Source of the DNA: CAZILN01 sp964540005
Lineage (GTDB): Bacteria; Bacteroidota; Bacteroidia; Bacteroidales; SM23-62
Assembly: GCA_964540005.1 (NCBI GenBank)
Contig: CAZILN010000284.1
Coordinates: 1-25,813, forward strand
DNA: 25,813 nucleotides
Direction of reading: 5' to 3'
How positions within the stretch are numbered: position 1 is the first letter of the stretch; each line of letters opens with the position of its first letter. Below, piece after piece: positions 16,201 to 23,813 of the stretch. The translations under genes and the position numbers were made by a program. The notes beneath the pieces were generated by a model. The model saw nothing but the letters and a program-made list of their open reading frames with translations. It did not search any database and was not told where the DNA came from.

Positions 16201-17613
16201 GCCTCTGCTGCGGCCATGGGATTTCTGCCGATGGCCATTTCCACATCGGCAGGGGCAGAAGTACAACGCCCTCTGGCTACTGTTGTTATTGGCGGACTTG
16301 TCACCTCTACGCTGCTCACCATGCTGGCCCTGCCCCTGCTTTATGCCATTTTCGATGAAATTACAGGTATTCAGCTATGGCCTCCTAAATTCAGGAGGAA
16401 AAAGCTAGTTCCACTGATCCTTCTGTTAATGATACCTGCCTTTGTAAGGTCTCAACCTGCAGTAGAATCCACTGGTAATCCTGCAGGTATTAACCTCAAC
16501 GAGGTGCTGGAGATCGCTTACAGGAATAACAGGGAACTGGCTGCCTACAGGTCGAAAGCCGAAGAGAGTAAGGCACTCATCGGAACCGCCTTTGCTATCG
16601 ATAAGACAAGCGTATTTTACAATTACGACGAGAACAACATAGCAGCGAATAACTATCCTATCGGTGTTTTCGGCGGCGAGCAGAGATTTGATTTTCCCAC
16701 CGTTTATTTCAACCAGCGGAGGGTTAACACCATTACGTTTAATATGGCCAGGGATGAACTGGAGAGAAGGAAACGATTGCTCACCCGGGAAGTCTCAAAG
16801 GCATTTTATACAGTAGTATACCTGAAGAACAAAAAGCAGCGATACCTGGTGATAGACAGCATCTACACCCGTTTTTCCGATGCGGCCGAATCCAGCTTTA
16901 ACCAGGGTGAGATCACATACCTTGAAATGCTGAATGCACAATCAAAACATAACCGGGTCAGGATACTTCAGAACCAGCTACAGCATGATATTGATATTGC
17001 CATGACCGGTCTGGCGACATTAATGAATTATGACAGCCTGTTCACCATTCCCGATGATCCTCTGGAAGAACTGGTCATACGATCTGAACATCCAGGGTAT
17101 GATCCCGGATTACAATTTCTGCTGCACGCCATTCAGCTGCAGGATGCAACATTGAAGGTTGAAAAGAACAGGCTCCTGCCAGATATGACCCTCAGCTATT
17201 TCAACGGGACCAACAAATATGCCGGTGCAAGAAACTACCAAGGCTTCCAGGTGGGTGTGGGGATACCCCTGTTTTTCAGCGAACAGAGGGCAAAGGTAAA
17301 AGCGGGGAGGTATGCCCTGGAAGCTGCTGTAAACCTGCAGGAGAATTATATACTTATGTATGAGAACAGAATGAGTGAAATGATGAACGCACTGGAAAAA
17401 TACAGGGAGGCTTTGCAGTATTACGAGCATACGGGGAAAAAACTGGCGGCTGAGCTGATCAGGTCAGCACAGAAGAGTTTTGCTGCAGGGGAGATCGATT
17501 TCTTCAGGTTTGTCCAGAGCCTTGATAGTGCAGTAGAAATTGAACTGAGCTACCTTGATGACCTGTACCAATACAACGAGATGGTGCTTGAGATCAATTA
17601 CATAACGCTTTAA
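13249..17613 (+). CDS. CusA/CzcA-type heavy-metal RND efflux pump fused to TolC-like outer-membrane factor
   Basis: 1454 residues from ATG 13249 (MLNRIINFSIRNKLITIL), the usual start of this family. Residues 1 to about 1040 are an RND pump: TM1, periplasmic porter domains, and a TM4 segment GALDFGIIIDGAVIIVEF whose acids (Asp400, Asp406, Glu413) fit the CzcA proton relay. A second half repeats this plan (AAMVFSAVPLSIVGGVFLLW, GIAVLNGIVLIEHL). After the last helix (LPLLYAIFDEITGIQ) comes a basic stretch and one more hydrophobic segment (KKLVPLILLLMIPAFVRSQ) that looks like a former signal peptide. It is followed by about 390 residues of TolC/CusC-like outer-membrane efflux protein (LNEVLEIAYRNNRELAAYRS..., FNQGEITYLEMLNAQ, FAAGEIDFFRFVQSLD). 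Such fusions occur in Bacteroidota. The adaptor gene follows 68 bp downstream. The metal is not determinable by eye; Cu(I)/Ag(I) or Zn/Co/Cd are possible. Confidence 0.93.
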   Translation: MLNRIINFSIRNKLITILVTITVAGFGIFSVLQIPLGAVPDITNNQIQVITTSTSLSTQDVEQFITYQVELEMSNLPGVKEIRSISKFGLSVVTIVFEDRMGTYLPRQLIAEKIKSATANIPEGFGTPEMGPITTGLGEIYQYILDTKPGYEDKYSIMELRTIQDWVVKRQLSGIPGVVEVNTWGGYLKQYEVAINPERIKGLGISLLEVYDAIRQNNSVAGGGYIEKQSQSYFIRGNGLVSSLEDLGNIVITNSDGVPVLVRDVATVRFGSANRFGAITANGEGEKVLGQIMMLKDANSNKVIDAVKERVAEVQETLPDGIYINPILERSELIQKTSMTVFENLLFGCLIVFLIVVLLLGNLRSGLVIASLIPLSLLFTISMMYIFGIDANLMSLGALDFGIIIDGAVIIVEFIAITLTLSRDELATARDDKRQTIMDRVTFQGASKMMNSAIFGQVIILIVFIPVLSLTGVEGKMFRPMALSFSFALLGAMFFGLTWLPVASSLFLRPEKEKQFAATRFVMKLFYRSYDPVIRWSYNNKKVILGLAIASLIFTGFIFSRMGGEFVPTLDEGDFVIQPVLKTGTSLSRTVEMTTQMENILIERFPEVDQIVCRIGAAEVPTDPMSMEEIDMIIKLKPKKEWVSADSKEELANQFKEALLVIPGIDYEFTQPIEMRFNELITGVRADLAIKIFGEDLDILAEKALEIKQMITGVPGAADIILEKTAGLPQMSVTYRRNKVAYYGVSIEELNQYLTMAFGGAVGGSIFEGEKRFDMVARLQPEFRNDIEHIRNLYISLPGGNQVPFSELADINYATGPAKISRDNTRRRVVVSVNVRNRDLESVVKDIGEILEENLDLPPGYYIDYGGQFENFRAASRRLKIAVPIALLLIFIFLHFAFQSFKEAAMVFSAVPLSIVGGVFLLWIRGMPFSISAGIGFIALFGIAVLNGIVLIEHLKDLKKQGITDMRERILKGTRERLRPVLLTASAAAMGFLPMAISTSAGAEVQRPLATVVIGGLVTSTLLTMLALPLLYAIFDEITGIQLWPPKFRRKKLVPLILLLMIPAFVRSQPAVESTGNPAGINLNEVLEIAYRNNRELAAYRSKAEESKALIGTAFAIDKTSVFYNYDENNIAANNYPIGVFGGEQRFDFPTVYFNQRRVNTITFNMARDELERRKRLLTREVSKAFYTVVYLKNKKQRYLVIDSIYTRFSDAAESSFNQGEITYLEMLNAQSKHNRVRILQNQLQHDIDIAMTGLATLMNYDSLFTIPDDPLEELVIRSEHPGYDPGLQFLLHAIQLQDATLKVEKNRLLPDMTLSYFNGTNKYAGARNYQGFQVGVGIPLFFSEQRAKVKAGRYALEAAVNLQENYILMYENRMSEMMNALEKYREALQYYEHTGKKLAAELIRSAQKSFAAGEIDFFRFVQSLDSAVEIELSYLDDLYQYNEMVLEINYITL

Positions 17614-17681
17614 CCGGCTAAGGATGTATATGATAATACAATGATCCACCTGGATCATACCAATATTTAAATGATTGTAAA

Positions 17682-18851
17682 ATGAAACGGGATCTGAGAT
17701 ATTTTCTGCTTTCTGCCGCATTGTTGATGTTTTCTTTCTTACACAGTTGTCACAACAGTGGCCGGGACCCTAAAGGGGAATCCAACGACATTGGATCCAT
17801 AACGAAAGGGTCCGCTGCAGAGCAGATGGGTGACATAGTGATTACCAGAAAGCAGTTTGAATCTTCAGGGATGAAGCTGGGGGATCCCGCTCCAATGATG
17901 TTCCAGCAGATGATCAGCGCCAACGGGTATATAGTTGCCTCACCCTCCGGCTGGGTCTGGATAAGTACATTAATACCCGGGAGGGTCAGACAGATCAGGC
18001 TTTCTGTAGGCGATTTCATTAAAAAAGGGCAGCTGTTATTCACCCTGGAAAGCAATGAGATCATTCTTCTCCAGCAGGAGTATGCAGAAGCTTTTAATCA
18101 GTTGAATTCTAAGAAAGCAAGCTATGAACGGCAGAAGGCATTGTCTGAAGAACAGATCAGCTCACAGAAAGATTTCATAAATGCCGATAGCGATTACAGA
18201 AGCCAGCTTTCAAAAACTGAAGGTTTGAAGGCACGCTTAAGGATGATCGGCATCGATCCTTTACAGGTGGAGAAGGGCACCGTAATACCTTTTGCATCTG
18301 TCAGTTCCCCCATACAGGGGTATATTACGGAAATAGACCTGGTGCTTGGACAATTCATAGATCCCGGGGAAACGGTATTGGAGCTGATCGATACTGATCA
18401 GCTCCGGCTGAATATTCATGTTTTTGAGAAGGACCTGAAAAACATGGAGGTCGGGCAACAGGTGTTCTTTTATGACCCGGATGATAAGGAGCTGGTATTT
18501 GAGGCTAGTCTGAGCCATATAGGGAAATCGATAGATCCGGACACCAGGACCGTACTGTGTATTGCACAGCTAAAACCTGAAGACCGGAATATTTTTATGA
18601 ACAACCTTTTTGTTGAAACCCAGATCATCACTTGCAGGCGTGAGGCACCGGCCATACCTGGACAATCTTTTGTAAAGGAGGATGACCGTTATTATGTGTT
18701 GGTCCTGGTAGACCGGGAAGAAGATAATTTAATATTCCGCAGGATACCTGTTCGTCTGGGAGTGATACTGCAGGAATATGCAGAAGTGCTGGATAAGGAT
18801 ATAAAGGATGTTTTGATCGAAGGAGCGTACAATTTGTTAACCACAGAATAA
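17682..18851 (+). CDS. RND efflux periplasmic adaptor (CusB/HlyD family) lipoprotein
   Basis: 389 residues. The signal peptide ends at a lipobox (FLHSC, Cys23), anchoring the protein to a membrane facing the periplasm. The barrel-sandwich halves are recognisable: GRVRQIRLSVGDFIKKGQLLFTLES (about 104-128) and SSPIQGYITEIDLVLGQFIDPGETVLELID (about 208-237). They flank an alpha-hairpin (about 130-185). A beta-barrel domain follows (LRLNIHVFEKDLKNMEVGQ...), then a membrane-proximal domain at the C-terminus. It bridges the RND-OMF fusion encoded just upstream, so these two genes could encode a whole tripartite pump. I see no metal-sensing regulator beside them. The CusB N-terminal metal-binding methionine motif is not obvious. 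Confidence 0.92.
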   Translation: MKRDLRYFLLSAALLMFSFLHSCHNSGRDPKGESNDIGSITKGSAAEQMGDIVITRKQFESSGMKLGDPAPMMFQQMISANGYIVASPSGWVWISTLIPGRVRQIRLSVGDFIKKGQLLFTLESNEIILLQQEYAEAFNQLNSKKASYERQKALSEEQISSQKDFINADSDYRSQLSKTEGLKARLRMIGIDPLQVEKGTVIPFASVSSPIQGYITEIDLVLGQFIDPGETVLELIDTDQLRLNIHVFEKDLKNMEVGQQVFFYDPDDKELVFEASLSHIGKSIDPDTRTVLCIAQLKPEDRNIFMNNLFVETQIITCRREAPAIPGQSFVKEDDRYYVLVLVDREEDNLIFRRIPVRLGVILQEYAEVLDKDIKDVLIEGAYNLLTTE

Positions 18852-18958
18852 CTATTCCATTGGATATATGATAGGCATCCTGGATGCAATGAATATAGAC
18901 TTCGAATAACTTGCTGGAGCGAACCAGGTAATTAATCTTGTTGATGGCCTATTATGCT

Positions 18959-20941
18959 TTATTTAGCAAGTGTTACGGGTACTACGGGTAACCAGACCAT
19001 CATTTCACCCGGACCGCGATTGTTCCATGAATAATACGGAATCAGGTAAAGGGAACGTTTACCTGATGGTTCAATCTCTTCATCCGGGACCTGCCTGCCG
19101 GTGCGGGCGAAAGTTTCAATAACCATGACTCCATTCAATAATGTATCATTAAAAACTGGTTTCAGGGGAAGATCCCTGTCAAAGACAAGGTCCAATACCC
19201 TTCCGTCGGGTACATCGGGCCATTCAGCTGCATAAACCAGCGGTCCCGCCTGCACAGCAATTTTCCCGAGATCATCTGCCACCCTTTCATCAGCAACCAC
19301 AGTTCTCGGGGTGACAGGAAACTCGAAACTGACTACATCACCTTTGTTCCATTTACGGACCAGAGAGGCATATCCTGAGGATTCTTCGTATTGAACCAAT
19401 TCTCCGTTAATATAAAAACTAATTTTTGAATCAAGTGTATCGGTAAAGTAGTACAAATTGCCCGGGATGGCTTCGTTTCGGGCCCATCCCGGTATGCGTA
19501 TCTTCAATTCAAATTTTTGCGCTGTCATAGTATTGACAAGCAGTTCAACTTTTCCTTGCCATGGATAACCAGTCTTCTGGACCAGTTCTATTTCATTATT
19601 ACCCATGGGGATCTTAGCGATATTATCCATAAATAGATTCACATAAATGGTTTTCCCATCAATGGCATAAATATAACCGGGTAGTGAAGGAAGAAGCCTT
19701 GCAATGTTCGGGGGACAGCAGGCACAGCCAAACCATTCCCTTCTTTCATGCTGGCCTCCGGACTCGAGCACATTGGGATAAAAGAAATGATCTCCCGTCA
19801 GGGATACCCCTGAAAGAAAACCATTATAAAGGGTACGCTCCAGTACATCAATGTATTTTGCCTCCCCGTCAAGAAGGAACATCCTATGGTTCCACATTAT
19901 ATTCCCTACCGATGCACAGGTTTCGCAATAAGCTGTCCTGTTCGGCAGTTTATATGATTCCTCGAATCCTTCTCCGCTACCTGTAGAGCCTATCCCGCCC
20001 GTGATATAGGTTTTAGTAAACACCATGTCCTCCCAGATCCTTTGCATGGCAGTGATGTAAGAAGCATCATTATACAGAGCAGCAATATCGGCCATAGCTG
20101 AATACATGTAGGTGGCCCTTACAGAGTGACCAACTCCCCGGGACTGATCAATGACTTTTTTGTGGGCCTGGTTGTAAGAGGCTCCGTCCGGACCACGTAC
20201 ATCCAGGAAAAATTTGGCTTTGTCCAGGTATTTTTGTTCCCCTGTGACACGGAATAATTTCACCAGGGCAAGTTCAATCTCCTGGTGTCCGGGATAGTCT
20301 TCGATCTTTCCCCAGCCAAAGATACTGTCAACCAGTTCGGCGCTTTTAATAGCAACATCCAGAAGGTTTCTTTTACCGGTAGCCTGATAGTGGGCCACTG
20401 CTGCCTCGTACAAATGTCCGAGGTTGTATAGTTCATGGCTCAGTTCATTTACTTTTTCCCAGCGTTTCCCTATCCATTCGTGAGAATCATCTCCCATGAT
20501 GGTGCGGATGGTGTACAGATAGCCATCTTCTTCCTGGGCTTCAGCGATTTTATAGATAAGGCTGTCAAGTACCAGCTCAAGTTCATTGTCCGGGTTTGTC
20601 TGAAGGGAATAACTGGCTGCTTCGATGATCTTGAAGACATCCGAATCGTCAAAGGGGAAAGTTGAACAAAACTTCCCTTCAGTAAGTCCACCGGCAATTT
20701 CAAAATTCTTAATCCGTCCGGTTATGATGGATTGTTCAATGGCTATGGGGATGGTAACCCGGTGATTGGTCTCCAGCCTGGGGGCCCAGAAATGGTCAGT
20801 AAGATGAATGGCTGTAAATGGAACCGGGTTGATGGGGTAATCATTACTGGATTTTGTTGCGGGATCACTGCAGGATGTTATCAGGAAGGGAATAAAAAGG
20901 GAAATTCCTAGGATGCGGAGTAAAGAGGATAAATTTCTCAT
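18959..20941 (-). CDS. GH127 (DUF1680) beta-L-arabinofuranosidase-like lipoprotein
   Basis: 660 residues, normal for the family, with a lipobox (FLITSC, Cys24). The (alpha/alpha)6 catalytic barrel covers about 40-430, followed by beta domains. The HypBA1-type active site is complete: GSGEGF with Glu324 at the position of the proposed acid/base, YCETCAS with Glu340 and Cys342, and CACCPPNIAR with Cys408 and Cys409. By analogy these form the Cys3Glu zinc site, with Cys408 the proposed nucleophile. GH127 enzymes release beta-L-arabinofuranose from plant glycans, and related members act on other furanosides. It lies only 17 bp behind the DUF1858 gene on the same strand but shares no obvious function with it. 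A weak -7-like TATTTTTA within the end of that upstream gene may give it its own promoter. Confidence 0.92.
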   Translation of the reverse strand: MRNLSSLLRILGISLFIPFLITSCSDPATKSSNDYPINPVPFTAIHLTDHFWAPRLETNHRVTIPIAIEQSIITGRIKNFEIAGGLTEGKFCSTFPFDDSDVFKIIEAASYSLQTNPDNELELVLDSLIYKIAEAQEEDGYLYTIRTIMGDDSHEWIGKRWEKVNELSHELYNLGHLYEAAVAHYQATGKRNLLDVAIKSAELVDSIFGWGKIEDYPGHQEIELALVKLFRVTGEQKYLDKAKFFLDVRGPDGASYNQAHKKVIDQSRGVGHSVRATYMYSAMADIAALYNDASYITAMQRIWEDMVFTKTYITGGIGSTGSGEGFEESYKLPNRTAYCETCASVGNIMWNHRMFLLDGEAKYIDVLERTLYNGFLSGVSLTGDHFFYPNVLESGGQHERREWFGCACCPPNIARLLPSLPGYIYAIDGKTIYVNLFMDNIAKIPMGNNEIELVQKTGYPWQGKVELLVNTMTAQKFELKIRIPGWARNEAIPGNLYYFTDTLDSKISFYINGELVQYEESSGYASLVRKWNKGDVVSFEFPVTPRTVVADERVADDLGKIAVQAGPLVYAAEWPDVPDGRVLDLVFDRDLPLKPVFNDTLLNGVMVIETFARTGRQVPDEEIEPSGKRSLYLIPYYSWNNRGPGEMMVWLPVVPVTLAK

Positions 20942-20958
20942 GGATATTTATTTATATG

Positions 20959-21345
20959 TTATAAGGAAAGATCGGAGCTGTAATAAAAATACTTATTATA
21001 CAGGATTGATTGCTTTTGAATGCAATAATGAGCATATCCTTTCTTGGCAATCAATTCTATGACAGGTGCAGGCACAAATGGTGTGATCAGCCTAAAGATC
21101 CTATCCAGTTTAACCAGTTCCAGCTGGTCAAATATGGTCTGCATGGGATTTTCTTCATAATTTATCTTATTATATATCTCATCATCCTCATAAAGTTCCT
21201 GTCCTATTTCGGATCGAAGAGTATTAATGATCTCGGTAACAGGAACATTGCCCAGTACAGCTGCCTGCTGAAGGGTGGCTGCCCTATCAACCGTACGTCT
21301 GAGTACTGGATTTTTTAGCTTTTTAAAAGCCGGTGCAAGTTCCAT
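20959..21345 (-). CDS. DUF1858-domain protein with C-terminal DUF2249-like segment
   Basis: 128 residues from the ATG at 21345. That ATG begins one base after the TAA of the upstream DUF438 gene, a typical coupled arrangement; a TTG at 21363 would overlap the neighbour and is less likely. Residues about 8-50 (LKNPVLRRTVDRAATLQQ, then AAVLGNVPVTEIINTLRSEIG) match the DUF1858/ScdA-N type helical domain. Residues about 78-110 (LELVKLDRIFRLITPFVPAP, then VIELIAKKGYAHYC) resemble DUF2249-like sequences. DUF1858 domains often accompany hemerythrin-like or iron-sulfur repair (Ric/ScdA) proteins, which fits its neighbour. The molecular function is unknown. The C-terminal tail (about 15 residues, Tyr-rich) looks unconserved. 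Confidence 0.75.
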   Translation of the reverse strand: MELAPAFKKLKNPVLRRTVDRAATLQQAAVLGNVPVTEIINTLRSEIGQELYEDDEIYNKINYEENPMQTIFDQLELVKLDRIFRLITPFVPAPVIELIAKKGYAHYCIQKQSILYNKYFYYSSDLSL

Positions 21346-21346
21346 G

Positions 21347-22576
21347 TTAAGAGTAGCTAACAAGTCGTTGTTCTCCTTTAATCTTTTTAATTTCCGTGAT
21401 GTCCTGAACCACTTCTAGTGTGCCTAAGTACTGATTATTATCATCCCTCAGTGCATAATATTCTATATACACTACCTTAGCTTTCATTCCCAGCCAGAAG
21501 GCAGCCTTATTCTGTTTACCCCTCCTGAAATCACTGACAATCTGTTCTACCATCTGAACAGATTTTGGAGGATGACAAAGCCTGACATCCCGGCCGATGA
21601 CAGCGCGGTTACGTTTGAATATAGGATTTTGCCCGTGTGAAAAAAACCGCACCTTATCCTGATTATCAACAAATGATAGTTCTACAGGCAGGGTATTGAA
21701 AAAAGCAATTAGTTCATTTACTGACAATTTTCCGGTTTTAAACTGTATCATTCCATCCAGAACCTGTGGAGAAGGAGAGGTTTCAACTCCTTCCGGGATC
21801 CATTCGATATCCGGATCATAAAGGCAGAATCCTATTTCAGCACTTTCCTGGGAAACCTGGAACCATTCTTCATCAGTAAGTTTGTCCATGCACATGGGAA
21901 ACAGTATTTCCTCTTCTTTCATCACCATGTCTGCCACTGCATTGGAGGCAGGCTTAAGGACCATATCAATCAGGGCAGTTGCCTCGTCAAGAGTGATATC
22001 TCCTCCTTTGGCATCCAATCCTTCACGGCTGGCTTTCAGCAACTCTCTTGTTTCATCATGTTTTCCCCACATAATCTTGGGGGGACCGGTAATATTATAT
22101 TTTTCAAGGTATGGGAACACGAGGTTCTCCTTGCGCAGGTAATGTTTCTCCACATCCATCAGGTTGTTGAAAAAACCTTTAAGCTGAATGAGGTAGGTCT
22201 CCAGTTTAAGCTCTTCCGGTTTTTCGATTTTATAATAAAATTTTCTCAGGATGCTCACCATTTTCATCAATTCCTTGTTTTCATTTTTAAAGGTATCAAC
22301 AGGGTGGCCAGGAGGTATTTCTCTGGCCCCGGACTGATCGATATGACCGTCAAGTACCTGGGTATGTATGTTGCAGAACTTCAAAACTTCTTCCTCAGGT
22401 AAACCTTCGTTGATCAGTTCCTGTTCCACCTGCACTACCTCATTGTAGGGAATGCTCTTTAGAAATTCAACCAGCCTTTTCCTGACCTCATCAGGGGCCT
22501 CTCCATTGTGGAGTTGCAATATCATATGTTTCAGAAGATCTTTTCTTGATTGCGGGTTATCACTAATTGCGTCCAT
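21347..22576 (-). CDS. DUF438 - hemerythrin - PAS domain protein
   Basis: 409 residues. The N-terminal DUF438 domain is at about 10-80 (RKDLLKHMILQLHNGEAPDE, EEVLKFCNIH). The hemerythrin-like four-helix domain is at about 90-235, with candidate diiron ligands His91 (PPGHPV), His145 (VEKHYLRKEN), His173 (GKHDETRELL) and the acidic KEEEILFPM. A PAS-type domain is at about 285-400 (FFNTLPVELSFVDNQDKVRF, RLCHPPKSVQMV, TLEVVQDITEIK). This architecture is known as a cytoplasmic O2/NO or redox sensor-like protein, with no output domain such as a kinase, so it may act through a partner such as the DUF1858 protein encoded 1 bp downstream. A TAAATTTG box lies about 25-32 bp upstream of the ATG. Confidence 0.9.
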   Translation of the reverse strand: MDAISDNPQSRKDLLKHMILQLHNGEAPDEVRKRLVEFLKSIPYNEVVQVEQELINEGLPEEEVLKFCNIHTQVLDGHIDQSGAREIPPGHPVDTFKNENKELMKMVSILRKFYYKIEKPEELKLETYLIQLKGFFNNLMDVEKHYLRKENLVFPYLEKYNITGPPKIMWGKHDETRELLKASREGLDAKGGDITLDEATALIDMVLKPASNAVADMVMKEEEILFPMCMDKLTDEEWFQVSQESAEIGFCLYDPDIEWIPEGVETSPSPQVLDGMIQFKTGKLSVNELIAFFNTLPVELSFVDNQDKVRFFSHGQNPIFKRNRAVIGRDVRLCHPPKSVQMVEQIVSDFRRGKQNKAAFWLGMKAKVVYIEYYALRDDNNQYLGTLEVVQDITEIKKIKGEQRLVSYS

Positions 22577-22600
22577 TCAAGTATTTGTTAAACAGATTTT

Positions 22601-22608
22601 CAAATTTA
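22601..22608 (-). promoter_or_regulatory. TAAATTTG -7 box before the DUF438 gene
   Basis: The minus strand reads TAAATTTG, an exact match to TAnnTTTG, ending 25 bp before the ATG. A TTTG at 22635-22632 could be the -33 element, though the 23-base spacer is longer than usual. Confidence 0.45.
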
Positions 22609-22723
22609 GTTTTTGGGATAAAAATGAATAACAAAGATAATTCAGATCAGCTAATTATTAAGATTTATATAATGAAGTTACTGATTCAATTTTTACAAGA
22701 TTTTTCCAGATAGTGAAAAATTA

Positions 22724-22745
22724 TTAACTTGGAGCACTAAGTTAA
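22724..22745. repeat. Inverted repeat upstream of the LytTR gene
   Basis: Perfect 7-bp arms TTAACTT (22724-22730) and AAGTTAA (22739-22745) with an 8-base loop, 42 bp before the LytTR ATG in the 211-bp divergent gap. It could be a regulator site or an RNA hairpin in the leader. No T-run follows, so it is not a terminator. Confidence 0.35.
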
Positions 22746-22787
22746 GCATTACTAACCATTTAGATAAGCAGTTTTTCTTTTTTTAGC

Positions 22788-23645
22788 ATGTTTGAAGTTC
22801 CTAATAGAGCATTTTTTGTTAAAGGAGACCTGAGGTACAGCCTTGCAGTATATTTTTGGCTGAGTATGGGTGTTTTCTTTTTCATTCTTTTCTTTCAGCC
22901 ATTTGAATCTGCGGGTCAGGATTTTAACAGCAGACTGGTTTATATTGCCGGGTTTACTGCAATTACCTATATTTCGATGGTCCTGTTCTATATCATTGGT
23001 CCCTGGATATTTCCAAAACTGCTTTTTTCTGAACATTATCAGAGCAGGCTGTATGTACTTATTAATGCTCTGCTATGGATTTTTAGTTCTACGTCTTATT
23101 CCTTTTACATTCGCTATGTAGGGAAATCGGAACTGAGTATTTTCCTTGTAATAAGATTGAGTCTGTTGTGCTTTGTTCCTATCTTGATAATGGCCATAAT
23201 AAGGGAAAATGAATCCCTCCGTCATCAGCTATTAACCTTACGGGAAAGCATTATTAACCTGAAAATCAAACTGCAGGAAAAAGATGAGAGTGGTGAGGAA
23301 TGTATACAATTTCAATCAGATAATAAATCTGAGAATAATCAGTTTCAACCAGGGGATATTTTACTGTTTAATTCTGCAGAAAATTATGTCGAGGTAGTAT
23401 TCAAGAAGGATAATGCAATAAAGCAAACATTAATAAGGACAACTTTTAAAAATGTTGAAGAGCAATTGAAGAAATATCCTGAATTTATTCGCTGCCACAG
23501 AACAACTATCGTCAATACAAAATACATTTTAAAGCTTGCATCTGGCTACCAGGGTTATCGTCTTATCATTCATGAGTATGATAGGGAAGTCCCGGTATCA
23601 AGGCAATACCTCCTGCGGGTCAAGGAGATTCTGGGAATGGCTTAA
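22788..23645 (+). CDS. Membrane-anchored LytTR-family DNA-binding regulator
   Basis: 285 residues. Four hydrophobic segments (about 18-38, 49-70, 88-108, 117-138) place the N-terminal half in the inner membrane. A short charged, coiled-coil-like helix follows (about 139-168). The C-terminal LytTR DNA-binding domain (about 185-283) shows DILLFNSAENYVEV, FIRCHRTTIVN and VPVSRQYLLRV. LytTR domains bind direct-repeat DNA. There is no receiver domain and no adjacent histidine kinase, so this is a one-component membrane regulator; the signal is unknown. The only nearby repeat DNA of the right kind is the 11-bp direct repeat between this gene and the methyltransferase gene, which suggests that the latter could be a target. 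Confidence 0.9.
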   Translation: MFEVPNRAFFVKGDLRYSLAVYFWLSMGVFFFILFFQPFESAGQDFNSRLVYIAGFTAITYISMVLFYIIGPWIFPKLLFSEHYQSRLYVLINALLWIFSSTSYSFYIRYVGKSELSIFLVIRLSLLCFVPILIMAIIRENESLRHQLLTLRESIINLKIKLQEKDESGEECIQFQSDNKSENNQFQPGDILLFNSAENYVEVVFKKDNAIKQTLIRTTFKNVEEQLKKYPEFIRCHRTTIVNTKYILKLASGYQGYRLIIHEYDREVPVSRQYLLRVKEILGMA

Positions 23646-23672
23646 GCCTGCCATTGTACATCCGAGCCGGGT

Positions 23673-23703
23673 CATTCATCCCTGACCAGTGCCATTCATC
23701 CCT
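23673..23703. repeat. 11-bp direct repeat, 20-bp period, candidate LytTR site
   Basis: CATTCATCCCT occurs at 23673-23683 and again at 23693-23703. A looser CATCC lies at 23659-23663, 18 bp before. The two full copies are about two helical turns apart, as is usual for LytTR-binding direct repeats. They lie 28 bp after the LytTR stop and about 110 bp before the methyltransferase ATG. Confidence 0.55.
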
Positions 23704-23813
23704 AAAATCATTGATTTCCTCACGAATTACTGGATTTAATCACTCTTTTTTTGTACTCAGGTGCATATTGAATTGATTTGTAGTTACATATAATCAATCA
23801 TAAACTTTTAGTA

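Noticed and set aside
18861..18893. Possible bidirectional terminator between the convergent adaptor and GH127 genes
   Set aside because: GCATC-CTG-GATGC is only a 5-bp stem with a 3-base loop and no T-run; too weak to call.
21346..21363. TTG start for the DUF1858 gene
   Set aside because: It would overlap the upstream gene by 17 bp, while an ATG lies one base after that gene's stop.
23636..23655. AATGGC...GCCATT hairpin over the LytTR stop codon
   Set aside because: A 6-bp stem without a T-tract; not convincing as a terminator.
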